Shown here piece after piece: positions 49,798-61,903 of a stretch of DNA of 64,000 nt. The stretch is from Rhyacichthys aspro (lineage: Eukaryota; Chordata; Actinopteri; Gobiiformes; Rhyacichthyidae). The stretch is from assembly GCA_036850595.1 (NCBI GenBank), contig CM072158.1:9067422-9131421 (forward strand), read 5' to 3'. Position 1 is the first letter of the stretch; each line of letters opens with the position of its first letter. Made by a program: the position numbers and the translations under genes. The notes below the pieces were generated by a model, which was given only the letters and a program-made list of their open reading frames with translations, ran no database searches and was not told the origin of the DNA.

Positions 49798-49810
49798 GGG
49801 TCAAAGGTCA
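49798..49810 (+). promoter_or_regulatory. DR1 nuclear-receptor motif
   Basis: GGGTCAAAGGTCA, identical to the motif at 32120-32132. It lies just downstream of a TATATAGG/CATATAAAC-rich block. Confidence 0.35.
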
Positions 49811-51156
49811 GATCCCTGTTGACAGCCAGAGTCTGCGGCTGTCACACTGTCCTTGAGGAAGATACTGATGCCCTTAATGACTGTTGAGCCTCAGGGGAAA
49901 ATGCACAGATGACAAGAAATTCCTACAAGACGCTGCGACACGACGCTCTTGGAATAACAAACTACACAGAGTCAGGAATGAACACATGAGCAGGGATAAA
50001 AGAAAGAAAAACATGAGGAAGAAATGAGCTTAGGTTGTTGGTTATCATTACCTTCTAAGACGTAATGTCATGACAACCTCCAACTAACTTTCGCAAAATG
50101 CATTTTTCTGTTGCACCTGTCACTTTGGCTTAAATTCATACCTATTTCAACAGTTTTGCTGCCACTTTCTGCCGTTCCTTCTGGGTCATACTGGAAGATT
50201 TGCTGAAATAATTTGGCGCATCTGTTCATCTTGACACAAAGGCGTAGATAAAATAATTTCTCCCCCATTACTTGCACATTAAGTGCTCTTTGTACCTATA
50301 GGTGGTCATTGAGGCATATTCTTTTTATTGTTGATGAAGGCATTGAGTTGTCCATCACTCCGTAATCTTGAACCATTTTGCTGCTATTCCCTTGCCCTCA
50401 AATACAACAAGATTTGCTAGTGAGCACTTCACTCAGGTGTCAGCAGATATCCATGTAGGAGGAAAACTATTGTAGAAAAGCATTTATATACAAGGATTTG
50501 TACAGCTTCATATGGTATACAGCAGTTATTAGTATAACTTTGTAGGTGCTGTACAGTTTGGACTTACAGTTGTTGTGTGGCAAATGCACTTTGAGATTTT
50601 CCTTTGGCCTCATTTACCTCACTTCATTGTCCGTTTAAATGCGTCGTCAATAGAGAATATTTCCACAATACATGAGGCTGAGAAAGAGCTGAGAGCTACA
50701 CTGAGGTGCTGAGTAGTAAGTTATAAAAAGAATTAAAGCAGTCATATTATAAAAATGCATGCAAATACCTTCTGTATAACACACAATTACACTAAAGCAT
50801 GTGTCAGTGCTCCTGCCTGCTTCTGCAAACCGCGGTGTGCTAACAGTTATCTATTGTGGGCAATGCGTTTGTCAATGGTAGTAAAACATGCCAGTGTTTT
50901 TAGACGAATGACTGACGAGTTCCTAACAAGTACATGAGCCTGTCTTCTCCCAAACATTGTTGAGGCTAATCATGTAGAAATGACATCGCAGCAGAGATAA
51001 TATTTAGCTTTGATTAATGGCACCAATAATGATGTGCTGCACCCATTAAAATATGTGTATGATTTTACTGGGTAATTGCACTTTCGCTCATTACCTCAGG
51101 TTTTATTTCATATCTATCACTACATACTAACTGTGGAATTGATTTGAAGTTGAAAT

Positions 51157-51170
51157 AAAAAAAAAAAAAA
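51157..51170. repeat. Poly(A) run, 14 bases
   Basis: Uninterrupted A on the plus strand. No retroposon body was recognised immediately upstream. Confidence 0.9.
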
Positions 51171-53122
51171 TGATGAGGGTTATTTTTTTCCTCTTCAAGG
51201 TCATGCCTTTAATTGTGATAAATATCAGGTTTTTGTAACACTACTGCTATGATGTCTGTTTAATGTTTCAAGAGTACTGCACTGGACAATGAAAGACACA
51301 CATGCTTCAAAGGTTTATCAGACTGATAACAATAGATTTAACGAACGGAGATGATGATAATTTGTGTCAAGTCCTGTTAGATAACTATAACGTTCTTCGC
51401 TAATACATACAGTGCCTTAAGGGGGTTCTTAATTAATGGGCTGCTAGTAATCCTTAATAATGTAATGCCGTGAAAAAGACATGCATTTAAATAGGCCATA
51501 CCTGGTCTCCGAAGGCAACATGTACAGTGCAAAACATGGCCGCTATAGTGAAGGTAATGTGTTGCGGCAGGTGACAAATGACCCGCCTGTGAACCCACCT
51601 GCATTTTTCGCTGCCACGTACACAAAAAATCCACCGATCAATGTTCCCACCGTAACATGTGAATTCAGCATCTTTGTGTAAAACAGTACAATACCAATTT
51701 TAATTAGTCCTGGAGGAGACATTTCATGAAAACTAAAAGATTTCCTGAGTACTTCGGGGAGTGTGAGGGTAGAGTAGAAAAGTGTTTGAGTTCAATGACA
51801 GGTAAGCCCAGGTGCCCCAAACCAAACACATGACTGTCAGTGAACGTCACACACACCTTGCTGTCTAAACACACACAATCACATCCCATTGTTCTTGCGC
51901 GCACTTCATTATCTTACGATGTTAATTCCCCATCTCATGCTTTTAACGGATATTTAATGAAAACATGTTTGAAGTCAGCCTAATCCTAAAGGAAAATCTT
52001 TTAAATTGTCTCTTTGCAAATATTCCTCAGAGAAATATTAATAAAGTTGGCTGACAATGCATAACACAATGTGTGAAGTGCTTGATCCAGGGATAAACAT
52101 TCATTTAATCCAAAAAGTTCAGATTCTAGGTGTTTTTGGCCTATTCACACTGATGTAAACAAATCTGATGGATCCAAATGGGAATGAATCTGAGTCACGT
52201 TTAAGACTAGTGTGAACGTAGCTTTGGTGATGGTATGTAATGAGTGTTTGTGCTTGCATGGCCAGTCACACTTACTTGCTGCTGCAGGGGGCTTATTTTG
52301 TACAACCGCTGTCTATGAGGGTAAGTCTGCTCCGGTTTAATGCATGTGTGTTTGTGTGTGAAGACTCATTTTCCCAGCAGGCCCTGTCAGGCTGTTTCTG
52401 GGCGCGCTCGGTTCACAGCTGGAGGCTACTGCTGTCACCTGCTTACCTCTGCTCTCTGCTCTACTCCCCTCCTCTGCTGCCTTTGCTTCCTCTCGTCAAT
52501 CACGACACTTTTTAACTCTGTATCCTTATGTAAACTTTTGAATACATTCCATTTTAATCAAACAGCGCACAAAAAGTGTAGAGAAATGCACATCGAATTC
52601 AGCATGGGCCTGCTTTGATGAGTATTTAGTGTAGCAGTTTGCTTTAAGGGCCTTTTAAAAGCGGTTTTCATGCATGGATGGTCACTACCTTGAGGAAAAA
52701 AGGGACACCTCTATAGAGCAGCAGTCTTGGTTTAGGAGCAAAGTAAAGCAACAAATATCTGTTTAGAGTAAGACAGTAGCAAGAGCAGATGTGGTTCTGA
52801 AAGATGGACCGGACATTTAAAGTACAAACTAAAATATAAATTATATCTGAAAGCCTGTAAATTGTCGTTTTTTGCACTGACGTTAATCTAATGTTTGGTG
52901 GAAAAGTTGCAGCTGATATTGTATTATTGAAAACTGTAACCGGTTATTGGCAAAGAATATCTCTGTCCACTCCATATTAACAACTTAGTTTTTCATTCAT
53001 GGTTAAGGTCAATATCAGGCAAATGTGTAAATACAATAGCTTTAGCAAAAGTATAGACCATTGAAGAAAAAGGGTAAAATATATGCTAGCTTTAATTATA
53101 AATAAATGATTAGTAAGTGCTT

Positions 53123-53188
53123 GGCGGGCCAGATTATACAACTCAATGGGCTGAATGTGGCCCCCAGGCCTTAGTTTGCCCATCACTG
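53123..53188 (-). mobile_element. hAT-like DNA transposon end, orphan
   Basis: Read on the minus strand it starts CAGTGATGGGCAAACTAAGG and continues with CTGGGGGCCACATTCAGCCC, then a GGCCCGCC block. This is the recognisable terminal sequence of a large group of hAT-type and derived non-autonomous elements, which begin CAG and carry GGGGGCCACAT near the end. No matching opposite end or 8-base target duplication was found, so this is a solo end or an old deletion product. Confidence 0.55.
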
Positions 53189-53533
53189 AGCTACACTGTC
53201 CAATTTCAATATGGGTCATTAAAACGATGTATGGATTATAATCTTACTTATATCATCTTTCTTCTTTAAGCAGAAGACCTAACTGCGCCAATATACGTGA
53301 AGAGCCTTTCATTTTGTACAGTGTTGAAAAAATACCTTTAGGACTGTATCACAAAATGTGTTTGGTGAAAATAAATCAAGTGCACTTAGTCGTAAAGAGA
53401 TAGAAAACAGTAAATGGCCTTTGTTTGATTTGTATACAAAGGCTCAGCAGGGCGCTGCAGTGCACAGCCGTTATGTTGTGATCTTTAACACCGAGCGTCT
53501 GTTCCCGTGCACCCCGACCCACCGCTCCACCTG

Positions 53534-53561
53534 CCCGGCCCCCCGTCTTCCCTTTCCCCCC
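53534..53561 (-). other. G-quadruplex motif in a GC-rich patch
   Basis: The plus strand reads C3-GG-C6-GTCTT-C3-TTT-C6. The minus strand fits the canonical motif with loops of 3, 5 and 2. Confidence 0.55.
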
Positions 53562-54644
53562 ATCTATCTCACTTGGGGTCAGTGGGTCAGACAGGGAGCA
53601 GATGCTAAACCATACGATCTGACACCCCAAACATGAATTCTCCCATTCTATCATTTCAGCGGCTAAATGGAACTGCCTCTGACCGATCTTTGTCACCTGG
53701 ATCATCGAGCGTTTCGTTTTAAATTGTCATTCTTAAACATAGTACTGACCAATCTTAAAATGGTTTGGCGTACGTCGGAAAAGCTGGAATATGAAATGTA
53801 TTGTTCATTTTTCACTTTTTGTTGACATCTTCAGCACATCGACAGTTGTCATTGGCAGTAATACTGTTTCATAGCAACACTCACCTTTGCCAAGTGATGT
53901 TTTTTCCTTGAGGCACATTATCCTATAGGTAATTTACTGTACATTCTTCGACAAACAAAGAAGCAAAAGGCTAATGTAAGAAGCAGATGAAGACTGAATG
54001 CCTGGTGGAGATTGAGCCAAAATGAGTTTCCGAGATCAAAAGAAACAGAACAATAAAAGGATAAAAGGGATTGCAAGATAAAAGCATTTGAGTCAGAGGA
54101 TCAGAATTATGTCTTTTATAGAACCCAAATCAACAAAATTAAATTCATTTGGCCACAAGAAACAATTCTTGGCACATGTGTCATACAGGAGTGTATTGTT
54201 AAAAAGCAATTCGGAGTAATACAAAATATGGTCATGAAAATTGAAGCAGAACTAATGGGAAACACATCTCCTCTGGCGCCTTTTGGAAGCAAATATGTCT
54301 ATTATTTATGTCTAACTTATATAGAATATTTGTTAATGCATGATTACCAGCGTAAAGTGTTGGACGACATGAATGTGATTGCACCGGGGAATCAAGCCTG
54401 CCTCCAGTCACTTTATCCCTGAATTAAACAGAGCACATTTAGCACCAAAAGGTTTAAATATTAATTAGAGGTCCTTTGCGTATACATGCAGTATTTAACT
54501 TAAACAGCTTGACACATCTAAGCACTTGCTCATTTTGTTCTCCGGTCGAGCCATTAACCTAGTTCAGCTGCATATTTAGCGCCTTTCAATTACAGTGGCA
54601 AATAAAAACAAGCCAACTTTTGTCTCACATAATGAAATCGAGGA

Positions 54645-54666
54645 GGATTACGGATTATATGGATTA
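54645..54666 (+). promoter_or_regulatory. Three GGATTA motifs in 22 bp (OTX/PITX/GSC-type sites)
   Basis: GGATTA occurs at 54645, 54652 and 54661 in the same orientation. It is the reverse complement of TAATCC, the core recognised by K50 homeodomain proteins such as OTX, CRX, PITX and GSC. The block around it (54540-54830) also has an unusually mixed, CNE-like composition. Function is inferred from the motif density only. Confidence 0.4.
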
Positions 54667-57011
54667 CGTTTAGACACTTGTTCAATCGTCTTTGAAACGT
54701 ATAAAGCATTGCTTGTTGCAGTTTTGGACTCAAACTCTCATTCACTGCAGTTCTACAGGTCAATAAATCAATTTGTTGCTTCTTGTGTTCTTTGGGATCA
54801 CATGTTGACTACTGCCATTACATTTTAATGAGTGGCTCTGCAATCTATAATGCATGCATACAAACTATATCTCTGTGTTACATGTTTGTAGGTGTAAATG
54901 GATTTGAATGCATCATCCCTTGCTAGACTCGGCCCATTATCTCTTATGTAGTGCTTCTATGTTGCACTGTGTGAAGCATATTCAAAGCTCCATTATTTTG
55001 TATTTCGAGCTGAATGTTGGCGTCAGGCTTTATAGATATTTATGGATGCTTTCTAACAGCGAGTAAATCAATTACTGGTGCTTGTTAGCAAAGTTTTACT
55101 GAAAGCTGGGAACTAATCAAGACAACCTTACAGTCTTTTCATGTACACTTTACTTTCAGCTTATTTAAAGGGCAGAATAAGACACTTGCGTTGATTAGAA
55201 GCTGCTATCGCCGGACAGCTGAGAGTTTAGAATGATTCTTTTGTTGATGGGAGCTAAGAGGTAATTAGCACAATTAAGTTTAAGACGTCAGTTTGAATTG
55301 TTAAAGTCCTCCTTCACATTGACTTTGAAATGTTGTGAGAATGTTCTGTCAAGCCGTGTGCCGTTAAAATACTGTCTCTTCTATATGTGCAACACTGAAC
55401 AGTGTGCGGTGACATTGTGTTTCATTGTTTTACAGTACTTTGAGTATCAATGACAACAATCTGTCACATTGGGTTTCACTTTGAAAGGTGTGTGGGGTAT
55501 TTTTTTTACAGTTGGAATTGTTATTTTGTTGCTGGTGTGCAGCCACAAGATGTAATGTACCATGAAGCGGTGTCAGGTGAACACGAGTTGTCGACTGTCT
55601 CTGCTTGAACTGTGGGCTTCGAAGATTCGCTTGGCAAACATGACATTTTCATCAAAATGTTGAGTAGATTACACAGCGCTGAAAGGTGACAGGTCTCATC
55701 TAATGGATTCTGATCCCAAACATGTTTACAGCAAAATAGACACTTGAGGAAGCTGAACCTATTCATATATTTAAGCTTTATTAATGCTATTAAGATACAG
55801 CACATTTATCTTCTGATCACAATTCTATATCTTACACTTGAAACTTAATGGGATAGTGACAAAAGAAGGCTATTAGCAGTCCAGTTTTCTCTTTAGTCTT
55901 ACAATCTACTGTATTCACTCCCTATTTACTGTCCTTGAAGTCCAGATCAAACTTAAAAGGTTCTTGCACTGATCATTGATATTCTATGTTTTTGCAAGAT
56001 ATTAAAGTAAAACCATTAAAAGACTTGAACCACTTATTGAATGTTTACAGAGAACTTTTGAGACCTTTAGTTGAGCAAGTGAAGAATTAGTAAAAGTAAC
56101 CGAACTTTTATTTTGCAGCTGAAGAGTAATTGGACAGAGTGGACCTGAATGAGTTTGTAAACATTAAAATTACTGATGATTTACTGTTAGAAGTAGCGCT
56201 GTTGTTTTCTAATCCTGACGTAGCCGTGCATCACCCCCGAACGGCAGAGTTATGGGAAGAGAGCACTTGAGGAACTAGGTGTAGCAGACTCTGAGCACCA
56301 CCGTAACCGTAGATGAAACAGAGGGGTGCTAAAACTCTAATTGTGGCTCCTCTTCACTTCTCAGCATGCTGCCGGAAACCTGCCAGCAACATATTACACA
56401 CACACGGATAGACAGACACGCTTCAGACGCTCGCGCTTGAGCGGCAGACGGTCCCGCCGACGCATTCGCCGGGCCCTCCTCACCGCTCACGCCACTGCGA
56501 ATATCACCATTAAGGGAGTAGACGGCGTAACTGGAGGATGATACATTCACAAATCCCCAATAATAAATCTGCATATTTTGATTAAGAGTAACGTGTAGGT
56601 GGATTCTTTTAAGCACATCATGCTTATTAAATGCACATGCCCCCTGACGAGCGCAGTGCCATCAATCACGCTCTGCTGCAAGCGTTCTGAAAGCCATATG
56701 CGTACAGCTGCTGAGTGCTTCTGCTGCTTGTGTCTAAGGAAGTGTTTTATTAGAAGGTGCTGAATGCTGATTGGAGGAAATGGGAAATTTGTTGAGGTAA
56801 GTTGACGTTACACAAACAGTGACACATTCCCTATTTCTTATTCCGTGTCTGATACTACACGCGAGCAGCAGGTGATTTGTAGGACTGCAGTGATTACTTG
56901 ACGTAATTCATGATGTGGGGTGTAAAAAAATGAATCTAATGCGGTACAGGAAGTGAAGGGGGCAGTGTGGCCTCATTGTCTGCCCTCAGTGCAGTCAGTC
57001 AAATGAAGAAG

Positions 57012-57085
57012 AGCACGATTCGATTAACTAAAAATGCAATTGTTAGATAAGTCGACGGCTAAAATAATCATTAGTGATTTTAAAA
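57012..57085. mobile_element. Degraded DNA-transposon end (hAT-like), tentative
   Basis: GATTCGATTAACTAAAAATG, AAGTCGACGGC and TAAAATAATCATTAGTGAT recall fish non-autonomous elements that carry ATTCGATTAATCGACTAA and AAATAATCGTTAGTTGCAG blocks at their ends. The copy is diverged and has no boundaries that can be fixed. Confidence 0.3.
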
Positions 57086-60000
57086 AGTGCTATGTAGTAA
57101 ACCTAAAATCCTGCAGATATACTTAGGTGTTGTTCTAGCCAGATTCAAAAGTTTCAGTGATGTCCCGAGTCTTGATGACATGCTGGATTAATTTCGTCTT
57201 GAGATGCGCTCTATGCAGGTAATGCATTTGTGCTGTCATAATTAGTACAATCTAACCAAGACAGACAGAGACCAGAGTCAACTCAGAGAAAGATCTGACC
57301 CAAAAAAGAAAACAAAGCATGACAATTAAGACCAAGGTACAATAACAGTTCTGAAAGTTAAAGATTGCAGGCCATATGTAAATAAAAATTAGCTTTGTGA
57401 GTAAAAATGTGTGTTGTTTAAAGCAACGCTACACATAAGGTTTACTTTCTGCAAGCCAAGGCACATTGTATGGAAAGTTGTGTCCATTTTGTTGGTATCT
57501 GAAGCACAAAAACACCGTCATTTACTACTTCACCTTTAGTGTCATGTATGTGCCACAGTAAGGTTTAGTAGTGATCTTCTTTAAAAGTTCCTCGTGTGTT
57601 TGTGAGTTGCAGATGTCTGTGTCAGTGTGTGGTTGCGTACATGGGTTTGTGTCAGTCAGCTGGTTTAGCTGGGCTTTATGAGAGAGGCAGCAAATCTCCC
57701 TGTAATTACAATCTGAACAACCCTGACATTTTACCAAGACTCCCCCAGGTGTGAGCAACTCGCCTGCACTGTCTATGTCTGTTTACTGTGTAATGCGCGC
57801 GTGTGCTCAAGGCCTTTTGTCTTGTGGGGATGAAACAGCTGGGTGCTCCTCGCTAATTAACGAGAAACCTCATAATTACTGTTAACTGGCCTACTACAGC
57901 TGACACAGAGAAGAGGAGAGTCGGAGGCTGAGAGACAGACACGCTCAAGACGCAACGCTAAAGCGGGCAAATACTTTTCAGACGCCTAAATCGTTTTTTC
58001 TTTAGAGCCAACAAAGAATCGTCACGAGAAGTCAATATGTTAATAGCAATGAGCAGCAGTGGTTTGGAATAAAAAAAACGACTTGCGTGGACAGGAATGT
58101 TTTGGTTTGTTTGTTTAAACTAGTATTGTGCATCAAAGTCTCCACATTTTGAGTGACAGGCATCTGTTTACCTTTGTGCTTCATTGAACTGTTTATTGCT
58201 GAGTTCAGTGGAAGCTGCAGTGCTAGAAATCCAATACTGACATTTTTAAGTTTTCCTGCCAGTAGTCAAGTCATATTTGAGTCTGATCTGCTGTAATTTA
58301 ACCATATGTTATGTTTGTTCATTTAAACATTTTACCTCTCTGTACCCACTTCCCATCACCTACTATGTACTGAGTCCTTTTTTCCTGTAAGTTGATAAGT
58401 TAATTGGCATCAATAATGCAATAATATCCTCTTAAATAGTAATAGTAGTTAAAAAAATATGTTAAATGGCGTCATCCGAGTAAATGACAGCAAAATTCCA
58501 GTGGGTTCAAAAAATAATTAGTTTCTTGTCATTCCACAGGCTGCCTTTCCAGCAGTGGTCCTGTTTCCCTTAGACACAGCTTGTTGAAATCATATTATTG
58601 TTTGCCTTACTCTCCCAAATCATATAAATTTGTTTACTTCTCTGCACTTGTCCCTGTTGCTTTAAACATAGCTGTTGAGAAAATGGAGCAATTCAATAAA
58701 ATCATAATGACACCCACTGAGAGTATTTCACAAAAACAAAACACTGATGCAATGTAACTGTGGATGTACAAATTAAATTCAGTGTAAACATGACAGAAGT
58801 ATCACCCAATAATCTTATTTGACAGCTGTATCTGTCGGGGTGTGTTATTAGAGACAAACAGTAGAAGACACATCTAATAGAGATGAGAGAGACACAGAAG
58901 GAGGAGTGCTTGCCGTTTCTCCACAGGCTAAATGCCACTGCTGCCACATTGTTCTGGTCACTCAGAGCTACACCGCCAACTTTGCACTGCTTCTCTCTTC
59001 CTGTGTCGGATTGGGATGAAGATTGTAATGTCACATTTCTGCATCTCACGGGCTTCTGCGGGTCGCCTGCGGAAGATTTGTAAACTCCACCATAAAAGGT
59101 CAAGTAGGTTGGTTTTGAAAGATCCACACAGACACTTGTACCGAGGATTATACCAGCTTTTCCGATGCAGCTCGTGTGGCTACGGTCTCATTTAAACATT
59201 GGAGCAGGCCTTTACCGATGCCCTACATATGCTTAATTATGCTTAAAGGCTGTTGCTGTGTCTCTTGGGTTTACATGAATAATTACACAACTAATGATCA
59301 GCATGGTGATGTTTCACAGGAAATTTGATACAACACAGTGCACCTATATGTCAAAAACGCACAACTGATGAAAACACATTGTAAAAATGAACTGATAAAC
59401 TGCGAGGAGTGACACAATTTACTACTAATCCTGTTGCAAGCACTGAGCTAATAGCTAAAACTATAAACTTTATTGAATGTGTTGTTGTGTTGATCTTAAA
59501 GTTGCATTAAACCTAACTCCGAAGGTTATGAATGACTTTAGTAGCCACAGTCTCTTAACACCAGTGTAAACATGTGGTTTTCCAATTAAACACACTAAAC
59601 AAGGTGTTCTGAGGACCAAAGTGACCCAGTTTTTATTTTTATTTCTCTCCAACGGATAGGCCTTTGTCCATGTTTGTCTATCCCAAATAATTTGCCTGGC
59701 ATATAAGCAGCTGCCCATTGATCTGTGTGCGTGTGTGTGTGTGCATGTGTGTGTGTAATGGTCATGTCACGCCGTGTTGGTTTTCATGTTAGACAGCGGC
59801 ATTTTCTCCTCACTCCATTACTTCCCATTCTGTCGTGTGTGCTCGTGTCTGTCTGTCTCTGCCTACGATTTCTCACCCAGAACCTTTTTTTCCCCTCTTC
59901 GTCCAGGCTTACAGCTGTTGTAATTGTTCCCTAACACCACACAGACACACACATGTCTCACAACAACAAGGTGAAGCAGGAGAAAAGCCAAAACGCTGCT

Positions 60001-61477
60001 CTACATCATTATGCAGGTTGGATGGGTTTGGTCACAGGAGAGTTACATAAAGTGCTAGATAAAATGGTTCCAAAACAAAAATAGGGAAATGTGTGCCAGA
60101 CCACACAATCATTAAAGGCCCATGGAACCTTCCACCGAGTCTGCACTGGTGTTTAGCCCGTCTATAGAGTTTGGTGATCAGGAATTTGGCTTTTTTTTTC
60201 TATCAAAGTGAAATAAACTTCAATATTGCAAGTGCTGGGGAGGAAAAACACATCAGAAACACACTAAACATTGTTCAGTGTGACATACATCTAGCTAATG
60301 AAGCAGCAGTGGGCAGTATATAACGTAATAATGATAAAATATTTAATTTTCGATGTCCACAACTCAATATAGCCAACAAGTAACCATCTATTAATGACTG
60401 CAATGCGCAACATGAGGGCCAGTGTTGTCTACCCTGAGTGCAATCAATCCTAATGAACAAGATGGTTTGAACAATGCTGGAAAAGTGCAGACTGGCTAAT
60501 GTTATAACACATATAACAGGCTAGCTCACTGCCAGAAATGAGGTCTCCTAATGACATTTGTCGAATAAGTTCTCTCTCGGTTCTTTAAACTCATTTATTT
60601 TTATTAATACACCAGTGATGCATAGAAAGAGCTTGTTGGAACTGTCTGCTTTTGTCTGGTGTTGATACTAGTGTTCATGCCTTAGTAAACCTTCATTTCA
60701 ATCCAATTTCTTTTCTAACTCTTTACTGAACAAAAGTCAAATGGTTTACTAATGTTCATGTTATTTGAGCATCGTGCAGTAACCGTAAGCTTTATGTGTT
60801 AAAGTTTTATGAGTTACCTGTGACAAAATAAATGATGACTAAGCAAGCAATCGGTTTTAAAATGGAGCCCTAATCATTCCATAGTGCTGCTCTCTGATCA
60901 GTTGTAAAGCCTAGATGACACTATCCTCTTCTTTGTGCAAAAAGATCCCACAACAAAGCGACTTGATCTAATTCCTGGATTAGTCCATTGGTCACAGTTT
61001 CTTGGGCAGGTGCCGGCTCGGGGCCAGCGGCTGCACCTGCGTCACCCGCGTCACCCGTCTGCCTGATCCCAGATGATGAGCAGGACGGAGATGGACAGCT
61101 ACTCAATCAGCTTCTCCATCTGGTTATCACCTGCCTGCGCTCCACTTACAATGTAATATAACGTCAGCTCATGAGATATGTTTGTGTTTCTGACATTACT
61201 GTAAACTTCCAAGTTCCATGAGTCAACACTGAGTCATTACTGTGTTTCTTCTTTGTCTAGAAATAAGTTGAACTGACTCAGAGGCCTCCTACAGTTTATT
61301 CTAAAGCATGAGGTCTAAATAAGTCTAATCTTAATGTTCGCTTCATCGCTCTGATTCGTGAAGCCGGCTACCCATCGGTGCTGTCACTGAGTCCGAGGAC
61401 TTGATCCATTATTCAGTGTCTGTGGAGAAGCCCCAGATATTGTCTTGGGATGACATCATGACCATTGTTTTCTCTGC
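57086..61477. other. Gene-less stretch
   Basis: No supported gene. It contains an imperfect GT microsatellite at 59723-59756 and a GC-rich patch at 61010-61110 with open frames on both strands. Confidence 0.45.
59723..59756. repeat. Imperfect (GT)n microsatellite
   Basis: GT units interrupted by GC and CA. Confidence 0.9.
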
Positions 61478-61746
61478 ACTGAAAAAAATAATTCAAGGGA
61501 TCGGTTGGTAAAACCTTAATTTAAGAGCTTTTTCAGCATAAATTTTTTAAATTGTCCGTTGTACATGCTGTATTCATTTGGGGGGAAGAAACACTAAGTT
61601 GTTCCAAATAAAAACATTAAAATCTGCCCTAACTTAAATGTATATAGATTATAAGCAAACATTCTTCCCTTGACCTAACAGTAGGACAGTGTTAAGTTGT
61701 CATAACTTGAATACTTGAGTATTGTTGACATTTTTGAGTACTTTGA

Positions 61747-61765
61747 TGTGCAGCAGGGGGCAGCA
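61747..61765 (+). promoter_or_regulatory. CTCF-like site in the transposon leader
   Basis: TGTGCAGCAGGGGGCAGCA matches the CTCF core CCASYAGRKGGCRS at 13 of 14 positions. It lies about 270 bases inside the proposed transposon end, ahead of its likely first exon. Weaker matches lie at 49643-49662 (minus, 12 of 14) and 53445-53457 (plus). Binding is inferred from the motif. Confidence 0.45.
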
Positions 61766-61903
61766 CCACCGTACTTCAACTTGCACCGTGCCCAAATCAG
61801 TAGAAGAAGTACATTTTGCCCGGGCTTTTTCCGACCACACGCTATGCTTTTGATCGAGAGGTTGCTCGAAGAACAGATATCCCAGTTTTCTCAAGGTTTC
61901 TTG

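Larger units (their letters stand above)
43386..53122 (+). other. Probable long first intron, candidate regulatory DNA
   Basis: The stretch begins with the GTAACG donor of the signal-peptide exon. No exon was recognised. It contains POU octamers (47810, 48701, 48822, 50759), a DR1 motif (49798-49810), a very compact G-quadruplex motif (48395-48414), a CTCF-like site on the minus strand (49643-49662) and several blocks rich in homeodomain-like ATTA cores (48650-48960, 51000-51110). Interpretation as an intron is an inference from the upstream exon. Confidence 0.4.
53189..57011. other. Gene-less stretch with regulatory-looking clusters
   Basis: No exon is supported. It contains a GC-rich patch at 53490-53600 with a G-quadruplex motif, the triple GGATTA at 54645-54666, and a CpG-dense island-like patch at 56390-56530 with open frames on both strands but no recognised product. 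Confidence 0.45.

Noticed and set aside
53358..53705. Long open frames on both strands around 53.4-53.7 kb
   Set aside because: They reflect the GC-rich C-run patch. The peptides are low-complexity and unrecognised.
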